A DNA stretch of 17,012 nucleotides from Chloroflexota bacterium (GTDB lineage Bacteria; Chloroflexota; Limnocylindria; Limnocylindrales; CSP1-4), in assembly GCA_021785115.1 (NCBI GenBank), contig JAJYGO010000056.1:1-17012 (forward strand), written 5' to 3'. The position numbers and the translations under genes are program-made. A model generated the notes under the pieces. The model ran no database searches. It was not told the origin of the DNA and saw only the letters and a program-made list of their open reading frames with translations. Within the stretch, counting starts at the first letter, position 1; the number at the start of each line of letters is the position of its first letter. This document shows, piece after piece, positions 7,039-14,099 of the stretch.

Positions 7039-7878
7039 ATGGACGCCGCGGGATACCCGGGCGCAGAGGACCGCATCCGGCTCTGCGCCGGCGATGCATG
7101 CGCGACCGTCGCGCCGCGGGCCGGCGGACGCCTGGCATCGCTCGTGGTGGCGGGCCACGAGCTGCTCGTGACGTCCTCCGACAGCGTGTACGGCTGGGGC
7201 GCCTTCCCGATGGTGCCCTACGCCGGCCGGATCCGGCACGGGGAATTGCGGTTCCGGGGCAGGACATGGGAGCTGCCCCGAACCATGCCGCCGCACGCCA
7301 TCCACGGCACCCTGGCCGACGTGGCGTGGCAGGTGGCGGGTACGCCGACCGCCGACCGCGCCGTCCTGGCGGCGCCGCTGCGCGCGCCGTGGCCGTTCCG
7401 CGGCCGCGCCACGCAGCGCTTCCGACTCGAGCCGACCGCGCTGCACATCGCCCTGGAGATCAGCGCCGAGGAGCCGATGCCGGCCTGGGTCGGCTGGCAC
7501 CCGTGGTTCCGGCGCCACGTCGAGGGCGCGACGGGCGAGCTCGAGCTGGCCATCGCGCCGGGCCGCATGTACGCCCGCGACGGGGAGGGCATCCCGACCG
7601 GGGCGACGATCCGGCCCACCTCCCGGCCCTGGGACGACGCGTTCGCGGACCTGCCGTCGGCGCCACGGCTGCGCTGGCCCGGCCTGCTCCAGCTGGACGT
7701 GGAGTCCGCGTGTCGCTACTGGGTCATCTACGACGAGCAGCCGCACGGGATCTGCGTCGAGCCCCAGACCGCCCCGCCCGACGCGGCGAACTGGATGCCC
7801 GAGGAGGCGGTCCTGGTCGAACCGGGACGTCCGCTGGTCACAACGATGACGCTGCGCTGGCGGCCGGACGGAGGCTGA
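7039..7878 (+). CDS. Aldose 1-epimerase (mutarotase) family protein
   Basis: Family members interconvert alpha and beta anomers of aldoses in the cytoplasm. The 279-residue product shows the beta-sandwich mutarotase motifs: PYAGRIRHGEL (60-70, with the substrate-binding Arg64), HAIHG (86-90, His89), VGWHPWF (151-157, catalytic acid His154) and CVEPQTAPPDA (239-249, catalytic base Glu241). The pattern is that of the short YihR/GalM-like branch. It follows the permeases by 96 nt on the same strand but seems to have its own leaderless promoter. Mutarotation of glucose released by TreT would fit the module. A role on other hexoses or on sugar phosphates (YeaD-like) cannot be excluded from sequence alone. 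It is convergent with mobA, 30 nt apart. Confidence 0.87.
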   Translation: MDAAGYPGAEDRIRLCAGDACATVAPRAGGRLASLVVAGHELLVTSSDSVYGWGAFPMVPYAGRIRHGELRFRGRTWELPRTMPPHAIHGTLADVAWQVAGTPTADRAVLAAPLRAPWPFRGRATQRFRLEPTALHIALEISAEEPMPAWVGWHPWFRRHVEGATGELELAIAPGRMYARDGEGIPTGATIRPTSRPWDDAFADLPSAPRLRWPGLLQLDVESACRYWVIYDEQPHGICVEPQTAPPDAANWMPEEAVLVEPGRPLVTTMTLRWRPDGG

Positions 7879-7908
7879 GCGCGCGGCACGGAGTCGCCTG
7901 CCCCGCCC

Positions 7909-8574
7909 TCAGCCGGCGTGGCCGGGTCCCTCGCTTCGCGGCGGCCCGGCCCAGGTCGCGACCCAGCCGCGCGCCGGCAGATCCCACGGCCCGGCCAGGT
8001 CCTCCGGCCGGTCCACGTCCTGCAGGCTCTCGCCGCCCGGATCGACTGCGCGCCAGTCGAGTTCGGCCAGCGGCGCCACCCGCAGCGCCTCGAGCAGCCC
8101 GAGCACGGACCCATGCGGCGCGATCGCGGCGTCGCGGAGGGCCGCGACCCGGATGGCACAGGGAAGCGGCTGCAGGATCCCGTAGAGGATCGGCGCGGCC
8201 GCCCCCCGCTCGTCGGTCCGCAGGCGATCCAGCAACGCCTGGAGGAACGCGGGCCTGAGCCACGGCATGTCGGCGCCCACGACCAGCGCCAGCGGGTGTG
8301 ACGCGGCCTGGACCCCGGCGAAGATCCCGGCCCGGGGGCCTGGGAACGCCTCGCTGTCGTGGACCACGCGGACCCCGGGCGAGCGCGCGTCGATCACCGG
8401 CGCCTGGCCCTGGCCGGCCACCACGACCAGCTCGTCGCAGACCGCCTCCAGCGCGTCCGCCGCGCGCTGGATCAGCGTCCGTCCCTCGAGCGCCGCGGCG
8501 AGCTTGTCGGAGCCGAAGCGCGAGGCAGCCCCGCCTGCCAGGACGATCCCGGTGGTTCCCCCTTCGTGTCTCAC
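7909..8574 (-). CDS. mobA: Molybdenum cofactor guanylyltransferase MobA
   Basis: MobA transfers GMP from GTP to molybdopterin-Mo to give Mo-bis-MGD or its precursor. The 221-residue product begins with the nucleotide-binding signature VLAGGAASRFGSDK (11-24), followed by LIQRAADAL, GPRAGIFAGV (79-88) and VVGADMPWL (98-106), where Asp102 is the expected Mg ligand. The end carries SLQDVDRPEDL, matching the family's terminal NxNTPEDL-like motif. The start is GTG at 8574: the signature begins ten residues in, and a -10 box lies 6 nt upstream with no ribosome site, so translation is probably leaderless. Further upstream the frame stays open but runs through amrB coding sequence. A MocA-like cytidylyltransferase is the alternative; the short length and PWL motif favour MobA. 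No molybdoenzyme is in the window. Confidence 0.82.
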   Translation of the reverse strand: MRHEGGTTGIVLAGGAASRFGSDKLAAALEGRTLIQRAADALEAVCDELVVVAGQGQAPVIDARSPGVRVVHDSEAFPGPRAGIFAGVQAASHPLALVVGADMPWLRPAFLQALLDRLRTDERGAAAPILYGILQPLPCAIRVAALRDAAIAPHGSVLGLLEALRVAPLAELDWRAVDPGGESLQDVDRPEDLAGPWDLPARGWVATWAGPPRSEGPGHAG

Positions 8575-8578
8575 CCGC

Positions 8579-8636
8579 AGAGCGTACCGGGCCGCGCCGG
8601 GCCGCGCAGAGTGTACCGGGCTGCGCCGGGCCGCGC
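8579..8636. repeat. 29-bp tandem repeat (two copies) carrying mobA promoter boxes
   Basis: Copies at 8579-8607 and 8608-8636 differ at only two positions. On the minus strand each contains a -10-like hexamer, TACGCT (8586-8581) and TACACT (8615-8610). The duplication fills almost all of the 71-bp gap between amrB and mobA. Confidence 0.85.
8581..8586 (-). promoter_or_regulatory. -10 box (TACGCT) for leaderless mobA transcript
   Basis: On the minus strand TACGCT ends 6 nt before the GTG start at 8574, and there is no Shine-Dalgarno sequence. The spacing equals that in front of amrS and the epimerase. It lies in the proximal copy of the 29-bp repeat. Confidence 0.45.
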
Positions 8637-8645
8637 TGGGACCGG

Positions 8646-9527
8646 CTACGCGAACGCGATCGCCGCGTACCCCACGGTCCGGCCCGGATCGCCGCCAGGG
8701 ACGTCGGCCGACGTCCCTGAGGCGAGCAGCTCGCCTGGCCCGAGCCCCATCGCCCGGAACGCCGCGAGCGAGAACAGGACGGGTTCGATCCCGCACATGC
8801 CACAGGCGAGACCCGGGATCCTCGACCACCGGAGGTCTGCCTCGCGGCGTGCCAGCTCCTCGCCGTCGAGGGCGAGCAGCGGAGGCAGGAGCGTCCGGGT
8901 CACCGCCTCGGCCTCGGCCGCCGGGGGGTAGTGCGCGAAGTCCGAGCTGGCGGCGAGCGCGACGTCGACCCCGTTCTCCCGGACCTGCGCGAGGAGCCCG
9001 CCGAGCCGGGCGCCGAGATCGAGGCAGGCCCGGGTCGACTCGAACGAGACGAGGATCGGCACGATCGAGGCCGCCGGGCAGACGCGGGAGATGAACGGCA
9101 GCTGCACCTCCAGCGAGTGCTCCCGCCGGTGGGCGGACGGCGACGCGGTGAAGGGATCGCCGAGCGCGAGGATCCGGCCCGCCAGCTCTCCGTCCACGGC
9201 CACGTCGCCGAGCGGTGTCCGCCACGCCCCGTCCGGCCAGAGCGCGGCGCCCGCGAGACCCGCGACGTAGTGGTTCGTCCCGGCGAGCACGATGATGGCC
9301 GGGGGCTGGACGCGCAGGGTGGCCCACGCGGCCGCCGCGATGGGCCCGGAGTAGACAAGCCCGGCGTGGGGGACCACCAGCCCGACCGGACGCGGCCGTG
9401 CGCCGAGGGAGAGGTCGCTCGTGGCCGCGGCCTTGAGCTGCTCGTCCACCAGCGCTCGGAGCGTCCCGGGCGAGGCGGGATAGAACGTGCCGGCGTGGGC
9501 TGCGGGTCGGATCTCGACGGCGCTCAC
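8646..9527 (-). CDS. amrB: AmmeMemoRadiSam system protein B (MEMO1 family)
   Basis: AmrB belongs to the MEMO1 family, related to non-haem-iron class III dioxygenases; its bacterial reaction is not established. The 293-residue product shows the conserved order: HAGTFYP (11-17), VPHAGLVYSG (52-61, His54), AGTNHYV (82-88, His86), REHSLEVQLPF (135-145), SSDFAHY (194-200) and ACGMCGIEP (241-249, Cys245). His54, His86 and Cys245 match the metal-site residues of human MEMO1 (His49, His81, Cys244). The start is GTG at 9527, one base past the amrS stop, with GGAGG 6 nt upstream. Transcription is therefore shared with amrS. The partner AmrA (AMMECR1) is not nearby. Confidence 0.92.
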   Translation of the reverse strand: MSAVEIRPAAHAGTFYPASPGTLRALVDEQLKAAATSDLSLGARPRPVGLVVPHAGLVYSGPIAAAAWATLRVQPPAIIVLAGTNHYVAGLAGAALWPDGAWRTPLGDVAVDGELAGRILALGDPFTASPSAHRREHSLEVQLPFISRVCPAASIVPILVSFESTRACLDLGARLGGLLAQVRENGVDVALAASSDFAHYPPAAEAEAVTRTLLPPLLALDGEELARREADLRWSRIPGLACGMCGIEPVLFSLAAFRAMGLGPGELLASGTSADVPGGDPGRTVGYAAIAFA

Positions 9528-9528
9528 G

Positions 9529-10707
9529 TCATGCCTCCGTGTCCAGGCCGATCCCGGCGAGCGTCGCGCCGCAGTCGGGGCACGCGCCGTCCCGCAGCGC
9601 CACACGGGCGATCCGGTAGCCACTGCGGCGGATCAGCACCCGCCCGCAGCCCGCGCACCGGGTGTCCGTGTCGTCCTCGCCCGGGACGTTGCCCACGTAC
9701 ACGTGCTGCAGGCCCGCCTGCCTGCCGATCTCCGCCGCCCGCCGGAGCGTTGCCACGGGCGTCACCGCCACGTCGGCCATCCGGTAGGCGGGGTAGAAGC
9801 GGCTCAGGTGCCAGGGCGTGGAGGGACCCAGTTCCCGCGCGATCCAGTCGGCCGCCTCCGCGAGCTCCGCGGGGTCGTCGTTCTCTCCCGGGATCACCAG
9901 GGTGGTGACCTCGACCCAGATCCCGAGCCGGCGCATCGCGACCAGCGTCTCCTTGACCGGCTCCAGGCGCGCTCCGCAGACCCGGCGATAGAAGCGGTCG
10001 TTGAACGCCTTCAGGTCGACGTTTGCGGCGTCCAGGACCGGAGCCAGCAGCTCCAGCGTCTCGGGTGTCTCGTACCCATTCGTGACGAAGACGTTCACGA
10101 GGCCCGCGGCACGGGCCAGCCGCGCGGTGTCGAGCGCGTACTCGAGGAAGATGGTCGGCTCCACGTAGGTGTAGGCGATCGAGCGGGCACCGGCGGCCAG
10201 CGCCTCCCGGACGATCTGGTCGGGCGGGAGCGTTCGCGTCGGCAGCCGGAGTCCCTCGCGTGGCGCCTGGGAGATCTCCCAGTTCTGGCAGTAGCGGCAG
10301 TGGAAATTGCAGCCGACGGTGGAGATGGAGTAGGCGTCGGTCCCCGGGAGGACGTGGAAGAACGGCTTCTTCTCGATCGGCTCCACGTGGACCGCCACGG
10401 CCTCGCCGTAGACCAGGCTCACCAGCGTCCCGTTGCGGTTCTCCCGGACCTGGCAGATCCCCGACCGGCCCTCGCGGATCACGCAGCGGTGGGCGCACGC
10501 GTCGCAGCGGATCGTCTGTGCGCCGGTGTGCCCGGAGAGTCGCGCCAGCGGATCGTCGATGGGCGTCGCCAGGAGTGCCAGCGCGATTCCGCGACCCTGG
10601 AGCGCCGGATCCCGCGGCCGGCGCGGGTCGAGCGGTGCTCCGGGCTGCGCGCCCGGCACGGCAGGGGCGTTCGTGTAGGTGTCCTGGTCCTGCGCACGCA
10701 ACGGCAT
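9529..10707 (-). CDS. amrS: AmmeMemoRadiSam system radical SAM enzyme
   Basis: This 392-residue enzyme of the AmrS family binds a 4Fe-4S cluster and S-adenosylmethionine; its substrate is unknown. It has an N-terminal Cys cluster (CDACAHRC, 68-75, and Cys85 in REGRSGIC), then the radical SAM triad CNFHCRYC (Cys133, Cys137, Cys140). TIM-barrel motifs follow (YTYVEPTIFLEY, VFVTNGYETPE, NVDLKAF), and a C-terminal zinc-ribbon-like pair CAGC/CPDC (351-354, 376-379) is typical of the family. The start at 10707 lies 6 nt after a CATACT box and lacks a ribosome site; an ATG at 10743 would fall upstream of that box. About 65 residues precede the first Cys, longer than I expect for the family. It heads the amrS-amrB pair. 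Confidence 0.92.
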   Translation of the reverse strand: MPLRAQDQDTYTNAPAVPGAQPGAPLDPRRPRDPALQGRGIALALLATPIDDPLARLSGHTGAQTIRCDACAHRCVIREGRSGICQVRENRNGTLVSLVYGEAVAVHVEPIEKKPFFHVLPGTDAYSISTVGCNFHCRYCQNWEISQAPREGLRLPTRTLPPDQIVREALAAGARSIAYTYVEPTIFLEYALDTARLARAAGLVNVFVTNGYETPETLELLAPVLDAANVDLKAFNDRFYRRVCGARLEPVKETLVAMRRLGIWVEVTTLVIPGENDDPAELAEAADWIARELGPSTPWHLSRFYPAYRMADVAVTPVATLRRAAEIGRQAGLQHVYVGNVPGEDDTDTRCAGCGRVLIRRSGYRIARVALRDGACPDCGATLAGIGLDTEA

Positions 10708-10713
10708 GCGACG

Positions 10714-10719
10714 AGTATG
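10714..10719 (-). promoter_or_regulatory. -10 box (CATACT) for leaderless amrS transcript
   Basis: On the minus strand CATACT ends 6 nt before the ATG at 10707. No Shine-Dalgarno sequence lies between them. It is the same hexamer and spacing as in front of the epimerase gene. Confidence 0.5.
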
Positions 10720-10783
10720 AGCCGGAACGCACAGGGTGGACATGGCCCACCGGACCGGCGCCCGAGGCCGTCCGGCCCGGCGT

Positions 10784-11608
10784 TCAGCCGAGGGCGAGGG
10801 CCGCGATCCCCGCCGCGACCGCAGCGGCGCCGGCCAGGCGCCGGGCCCCGACCTCCTCGTGCAGGAACAGGCCTCCCATCGCCGCCGCCATCACCACGCT
10901 CGTCTCGCGGGCCGCGGCCACCGACGCTGCAGGTGCCAGGCCGAGCGCGGCCAGGACCAGCGAATAGGCCGCGAACATGCCCAGTCCGGCGGCCACGGTC
11001 GCGGGGCCGAGTTCGCGTCGAACCGCCTCGCGACCGTGGGCGGCCGCGATCGCGGCGCCGTACGCGAGTGCGGGCCACGCCATCACCAGCTCGTAGTAGG
11101 TCAGTGGCCCCGCGCGGACCACGCCCGCCTTGTCGACGGTCGTGTAGCCGGCGATGCATCCCGCGATGGCCAGGGTCAGCGCGAGGTCACCCGGCCGGGC
11201 GCCGCCGCGCAGCCCTCGAACGAGCACGACACCCGTCGCGACGAGCCCGACGCCGGCGAACTGTGCGGGCGAGTGGGGAGTGCCCAGCGCCAGCACGCCG
11301 ATGGCCAGCACGATGACCGGCGCCAGGCCCCGCGCCAGCGGGTAGACCAGGCTCAGGTCCGCGCGTCGGTACGCGGCCGCGAGCAGCGCGAGATACCCGA
11401 GCTCGAGCGCGCCGGACACCGCCGCGAACGGAAGGACCGCGGGCGACGCGTGCCAGGAGACCAGGATCAGAGGGAGCGGCAGCGTGACGGACACGACCGC
11501 CGCGAGCGCGGTGGCGACCTGTGGGTCGCGGGAACGGGCGACCAGCAGGTTCCAGGTGGCGTGGATCAACGCGGCGCAGAGTGCGAGGCCGAGCGCGAGG
11601 GGCGGCAT
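10784..11608 (-). CDS. EamA/DMT-family transporter
   Basis: This 274-residue, very hydrophobic protein is of the drug/metabolite transporter superfamily, with about ten membrane helices in two EamA-like halves. Marks include an N-terminal ALIHATWNLLVARS segment, LAYRRADLSLVYPLARGLAPV-like helices (AAYRRADLSLVYPLARG, about 83-99) and a C-terminal half ending ARETSVVMAAAMGGLFLHEEVGARRLAGAAAV. The LVYPLARG and FLHEEVG motifs are usual for EamA proteins. It lies 24 nt after the thioredoxin stop on the same strand, probably as third gene of the ctpA operon. The start at 11608 has only a weak GGGGACG ribosome site. The substrate cannot be told from sequence; exporters of amino acids or small metabolites are typical. 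Confidence 0.85.
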   Translation of the reverse strand: MPPLALGLALCAALIHATWNLLVARSRDPQVATALAAVVSVTLPLPLILVSWHASPAVLPFAAVSGALELGYLALLAAAYRRADLSLVYPLARGLAPVIVLAIGVLALGTPHSPAQFAGVGLVATGVVLVRGLRGGARPGDLALTLAIAGCIAGYTTVDKAGVVRAGPLTYYELVMAWPALAYGAAIAAAHGREAVRRELGPATVAAGLGMFAAYSLVLAALGLAPAASVAAARETSVVMAAAMGGLFLHEEVGARRLAGAAAVAAGIAALALG

Positions 11609-11632
11609 GCGCTCGTCCCCGCATCCTCCGCC

Positions 11633-12130
11633 CTACTGGGTGCGCAGCAGGTGCGGGGTGAGGCGGACCGCGAGCTGGGGCCTGGGCATGGCGCCCACGA
11701 TGCGGTCCACGACGCGGCCGTTCCTGAGCACCACGAGGGTGGGGATGCTGAAGGCCTCGAACCGCCGTGCCAGGACCGGGTTCTCGTCGATGTCGACCTT
11801 GATCACCTTGAGGCGGCCGGCGTACTCGCGCGAGAGGTCCTCCAGGATCGGCGCGACGAAGCGACACGGGCCGCACCAGGGGGCCCAGAGGTCCACCACG
11901 ACGGCGACGGACGCGTCCGCCTCCACGTCGAAGGTGTCGTCGGTCGCGTGGATCAGCCACGGCAGCGTGGCCTTGCACGAGGCGCAGACGGGCACGCCGC
12001 GTGGGCTTGGGCGGATCCGGTTCCTGGTGCCGCACGCCGCACAGGTCAGGATGGAGACAGGCCCTCCGGCCGACTCCGTGCGGGCGTCGGGCCCGCCCAC
12101 CGCCTCGGCGCGCCGCCCGGCGTCGCTCAT
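11633..12130 (-). CDS. trxC: Thioredoxin-2-like protein with N-terminal zinc ribbon
   Basis: A cytoplasmic thiol-disulfide reductase of the TrxC/Trx2 type, 165 residues. Two CxxC pairs (Cys30/Cys33 in CAACGTRNR, Cys49/Cys52 in CASCK) form the zinc ribbon that separates thioredoxin 2 from thioredoxin 1. The thioredoxin domain follows with the active site WAPWCGPC (82-89), KVDIDENPVLARRF and the cis-proline segment SIPTLVV. The chosen ATG (12130) overlaps the ctpA stop in ATGA, so the two are translationally coupled; an in-frame ATG further upstream would lie deep inside ctpA. The first 25 residues before the ribbon are low-complexity and may be dispensable. The gene symbol rests on the domain layout. 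Confidence 0.88.
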   Translation of the reverse strand: MSDAGRRAEAVGGPDARTESAGGPVSILTCAACGTRNRIRPSPRGVPVCASCKATLPWLIHATDDTFDVEADASVAVVVDLWAPWCGPCRFVAPILEDLSREYAGRLKVIKVDIDENPVLARRFEAFSIPTLVVLRNGRVVDRIVGAMPRPQLAVRLTPHLLRTQ

Positions 12131-13548
12131 GACGGTTTGGAGAGGATGGCCAGCGCTCGCAGCAGCTGCGTGTCGCCGCTCGCCGCAAGCTGGGCGGCCG
12201 TCATGTGCGCCACGTCGGAGGGCGCCAGCGGCGACGCGGTCGACGGGAGCGCGACGACGACGTCGGGCTGGATCCCCTTGTGCCAGATCTGGTGCCCCTT
12301 GGGGGTCAGCCACTCCGCCACGCCGATCCGCACTCTCGACCCGTCACTCAGCTCGTAGGTCTCCAGCACCGTGCCAGTCCCGAACGTCTTCACCCCCACG
12401 ATCGTGGCACGCCCGTTGTCCTGCAGCGCGCCCGCGAGGATCTCCGCCGCGCTGGCCGTCCCGTCGTCGACCAGTGCGACCATCGGGATGTCGGTGGCCA
12501 CGCCGCCGGGCTGCGCCTTCGACGTGGTCTCCTGCCCGGACGCGTCCCGCTGGATGAACACGACCTTGCCGGCCGGCAGGAACTGGGAGGCCGCACCGAC
12601 CGCCTCCGACACGTAGCCGCCCGGGTCTCCCCGGAGGTCGAGCACGATCGCCGTCGCGCCCGCCTGTTTCGCCGCCTTCAGCGTCGTGGCGAGCTGCGAC
12701 GCCGCGTTCTGCGCGAACTGCTCGAGGCGGACGTCGGCGACGTGCGAGCCCGGCAGCATCGCCCAGGTCACGTTGGGCACGTTGATCGGGGCCCGGGTGA
12801 CCGTCACCTCGCGGCTCGTGGTGGCTCCCGGATCCAGGACCCTGACCGTCACCTTGGATCCGGACGGGCCCCGCAGCGCGCTGGCCAGCGCGTCGAAGGA
12901 GTCGGCGGTCACGTCCTTCCCGTCAACGGCGAGGATGAGGTCGCCGGCCCGCAGCCCGGCCTTCTGCGCCGGGCTGCCGTCGAACACGGAGACGATCGCG
13001 GGCCCGGCCGTCTTGATGGAGATCTCCACGCCGATCCCCTGGTACTGCCCGGAGAGATCCGACGAGAGCGCGGCGTACTGCTGGGGCGTCAGAAAGTCGC
13101 TGTGCCCGGTGTCGCCGAGGGCCTGCACCAGGCCGCGGATCGCGCCGTACGTCAGCTGCGTGGGGTTCAGCGCGGACCGGTCGACGTAGTGCTGTTCGAC
13201 CAGGTTCCACGCCTCGTACAGGAGGCCGATCTCGCTCCGGGCGTCGGCGGGCGGCGCCGCAGCGAGCGGATTGGTGCCGGGGCCGATCCCGGATCGCCCG
13301 TATCCGACGCCCGCGAGGAACCCCGCCGCGGCCACGATGGCGATGACCAGGAACGCAGCGGTGCCGCGAACGATCCGTCGCGCCCGCCCGGGCTCGACGG
13401 GACGCCACTCGGGTGGCTGTGTCTGCCAGCCCCACGCCGGCGGAGGCTGCGCCGGGTCCAGGGGCGTGGGCGAATCGTCGTCGCTGGCCGGCCCGCCCGA
13501 CACGGAGGCGACCTCGGCCCCGGATCGCGGTTCATCGAGTGGATACAT
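12127..13548 (-). CDS. ctpA: C-terminal processing peptidase, S41 family (CtpA-like)
   Basis: A membrane-anchored serine protease of 473 residues. It has a Pro-rich cytoplasmic N-terminus (1-55), one membrane helix (about 62-84), a short CTP leader domain (YEAWNLVEQHYVD, 111-123), and a PDZ domain (about 168-250, with GIGVEI and SPAQKAGLRAGDLILAVDG). The S41 catalytic core follows, with LDLRGDPGG (303-311), Ser366 in DDGTASAAEI and Lys387 in VGVKTFGTG as the Ser/Lys dyad. It acts outside the membrane, trimming or degrading exported proteins. The ATG at 13548 has no ribosome site but has TAGGCT 8 nt upstream. It heads an operon with thioredoxin and the EamA transporter, and tatA lies just upstream on the same strand. 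The specific substrate is unknown. Confidence 0.92.
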   Translation of the reverse strand: MYPLDEPRSGAEVASVSGGPASDDDSPTPLDPAQPPPAWGWQTQPPEWRPVEPGRARRIVRGTAAFLVIAIVAAAGFLAGVGYGRSGIGPGTNPLAAAPPADARSEIGLLYEAWNLVEQHYVDRSALNPTQLTYGAIRGLVQALGDTGHSDFLTPQQYAALSSDLSGQYQGIGVEISIKTAGPAIVSVFDGSPAQKAGLRAGDLILAVDGKDVTADSFDALASALRGPSGSKVTVRVLDPGATTSREVTVTRAPINVPNVTWAMLPGSHVADVRLEQFAQNAASQLATTLKAAKQAGATAIVLDLRGDPGGYVSEAVGAASQFLPAGKVVFIQRDASGQETTSKAQPGGVATDIPMVALVDDGTASAAEILAGALQDNGRATIVGVKTFGTGTVLETYELSDGSRVRIGVAEWLTPKGHQIWHKGIQPDVVVALPSTASPLAPSDVAHMTAAQLAASGDTQLLRALAILSKPS

Positions 13549-13556
13549 GCGCGTTC

Positions 13557-13562
13557 AGCCTA
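13557..13562 (-). promoter_or_regulatory. -10 box (TAGGCT) for ctpA
   Basis: On the minus strand TAGGCT ends 8 nt before the ctpA ATG at 13548, with no Shine-Dalgarno sequence. This fits a leaderless or near-leaderless transcript. Confidence 0.4.
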
Positions 13563-13572
13563 GCACCGGCGA

Positions 13573-13598
13573 GGGCCGTACCCGGCCGGCGACGGCCC
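13573..13598 (-). terminator. Hairpin downstream of tatA, possible terminator
   Basis: GGGCCGT (13573-13579) and ACGGCCC (13592-13598) form a perfect 7-bp stem around a 12-nt GC-rich loop, 15 nt past the tatA stop. There is no T-tract, so termination is a guess. It separates tatA from the ctpA promoter. Confidence 0.35.
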
Positions 13599-13613
13599 CG
13601 GGTGCCGGCGCGT

Positions 13614-13919
13614 TCAGCCGACCTGGCGCTCGGACGGTGCCGGCTGGGCTGCCACCTGCGCAGCCGGGGCAGTCGCGGGGCCGGTCCCGGACGGCGCACC
13701 GGCCGAGGGCACGGGGTCCGCGGCGGGGGCCGGTGCCGTCGCGCCGGCAACCACCGCCGATCTGGCCACCGTGGTCTCGTCGCGCCCGTTTGCGGCGTCC
13801 TGGAAGCTGCGGATGGCCTTGCCGATCGCCGCGCCGGTCTCCGGCAGCTTGCCGGGACCCAGCACGATCAGCGCGATGCCGAGCACCAGGAGCAGATGCC
13901 AGGGTGATAGGGCGCCCAC
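13614..13919 (-). CDS. tatA: Twin-arginine translocase subunit TatA
   Basis: A pore-forming component of the Tat pathway, which exports folded proteins. The 101-residue product has the canonical TatA/E layout: one short membrane helix (about 5-20, SPWHLLLVLGIALIVL), the hinge GPGKLPETG, and an amphipathic helix (AAIGKAIRSFQDA, to about 42). An unstructured Ala/Pro-rich tail follows. The start is GTG at 13919 with GGAGG 9 nt upstream. TatB and TatC are not adjacent, so the rest of the translocase lies elsewhere. A TATGCT box 29 nt upstream of the start is a likely -10 element. TatA versus TatE cannot be told apart here. Confidence 0.88.
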   Translation of the reverse strand: MGALSPWHLLLVLGIALIVLGPGKLPETGAAIGKAIRSFQDAANGRDETTVARSAVVAGATAPAPAADPVPSAGAPSGTGPATAPAAQVAAQPAPSERQVG

Positions 13920-13948
13920 TACAGTGTTCCTCCGTCGATGGTCGGCGG

Positions 13949-13954
13949 AGCATA
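13949..13954 (-). promoter_or_regulatory. -10 box (TATGCT) for tatA
   Basis: On the minus strand TATGCT lies 29 nt upstream of the GTG start. Transcription would begin near 13942 and give a leader of about 23 nt that contains the GGAGG ribosome site. Confidence 0.45.
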
Positions 13955-14054
13955 GCCGATCCGGCGCCCGGCTCCACCGCCAGCTTCACCCGCACGATAT
14001 CAGCCCAGGGTCAAGCCGGTGCGCACCCACGGTTCGGAAACGTTAACGGCCGGT

Positions 14055-14099
14055 CGGGGCAGCCGGGGCAACCGGGGCGGCCGGGACGGTCGGGCAGCT
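14055..14099 (+). repeat. 9-bp tandem repeat with G-quadruplex pattern
   Basis: Five 9-nt units beginning CGGG(G) run from 14055 to 14099. They place five tracts of three or four G at 5-6 nt loops, which satisfies the usual G3+N1-7 quadruplex rule on the + strand. It lies about 90-130 nt upstream of the TATACT box of the lipoprotein gene. Whether it folds is untested. Confidence 0.6.

Noticed and set aside
7873..7914. Inverted repeat GGCTGAG/CTCAGCC spanning both stop codons of the convergent epimerase and mobA genes.
   Set aside because: The 7-bp arms are 28 nt apart and consist largely of the two stop contexts, so a stable shared terminator is doubtful.
9487..11316. A 609-codon open frame on the + strand opposite amrS, amrB and the transporter.
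   Set aside because: The translation is Arg/Gly/Pro-rich with no recognisable motif, while the opposite strand holds complete conserved families. Long antisense frames are expected at this GC content.
13551..13619. The word GCGTTCAGCC at 13551-13560 and 13610-13619, also near the EamA stop (about 10780).
   Set aside because: Two of the copies contain minus-strand stop codons after common Ala/Gly codons. Ten bases are too short to mean more than chance at this composition.
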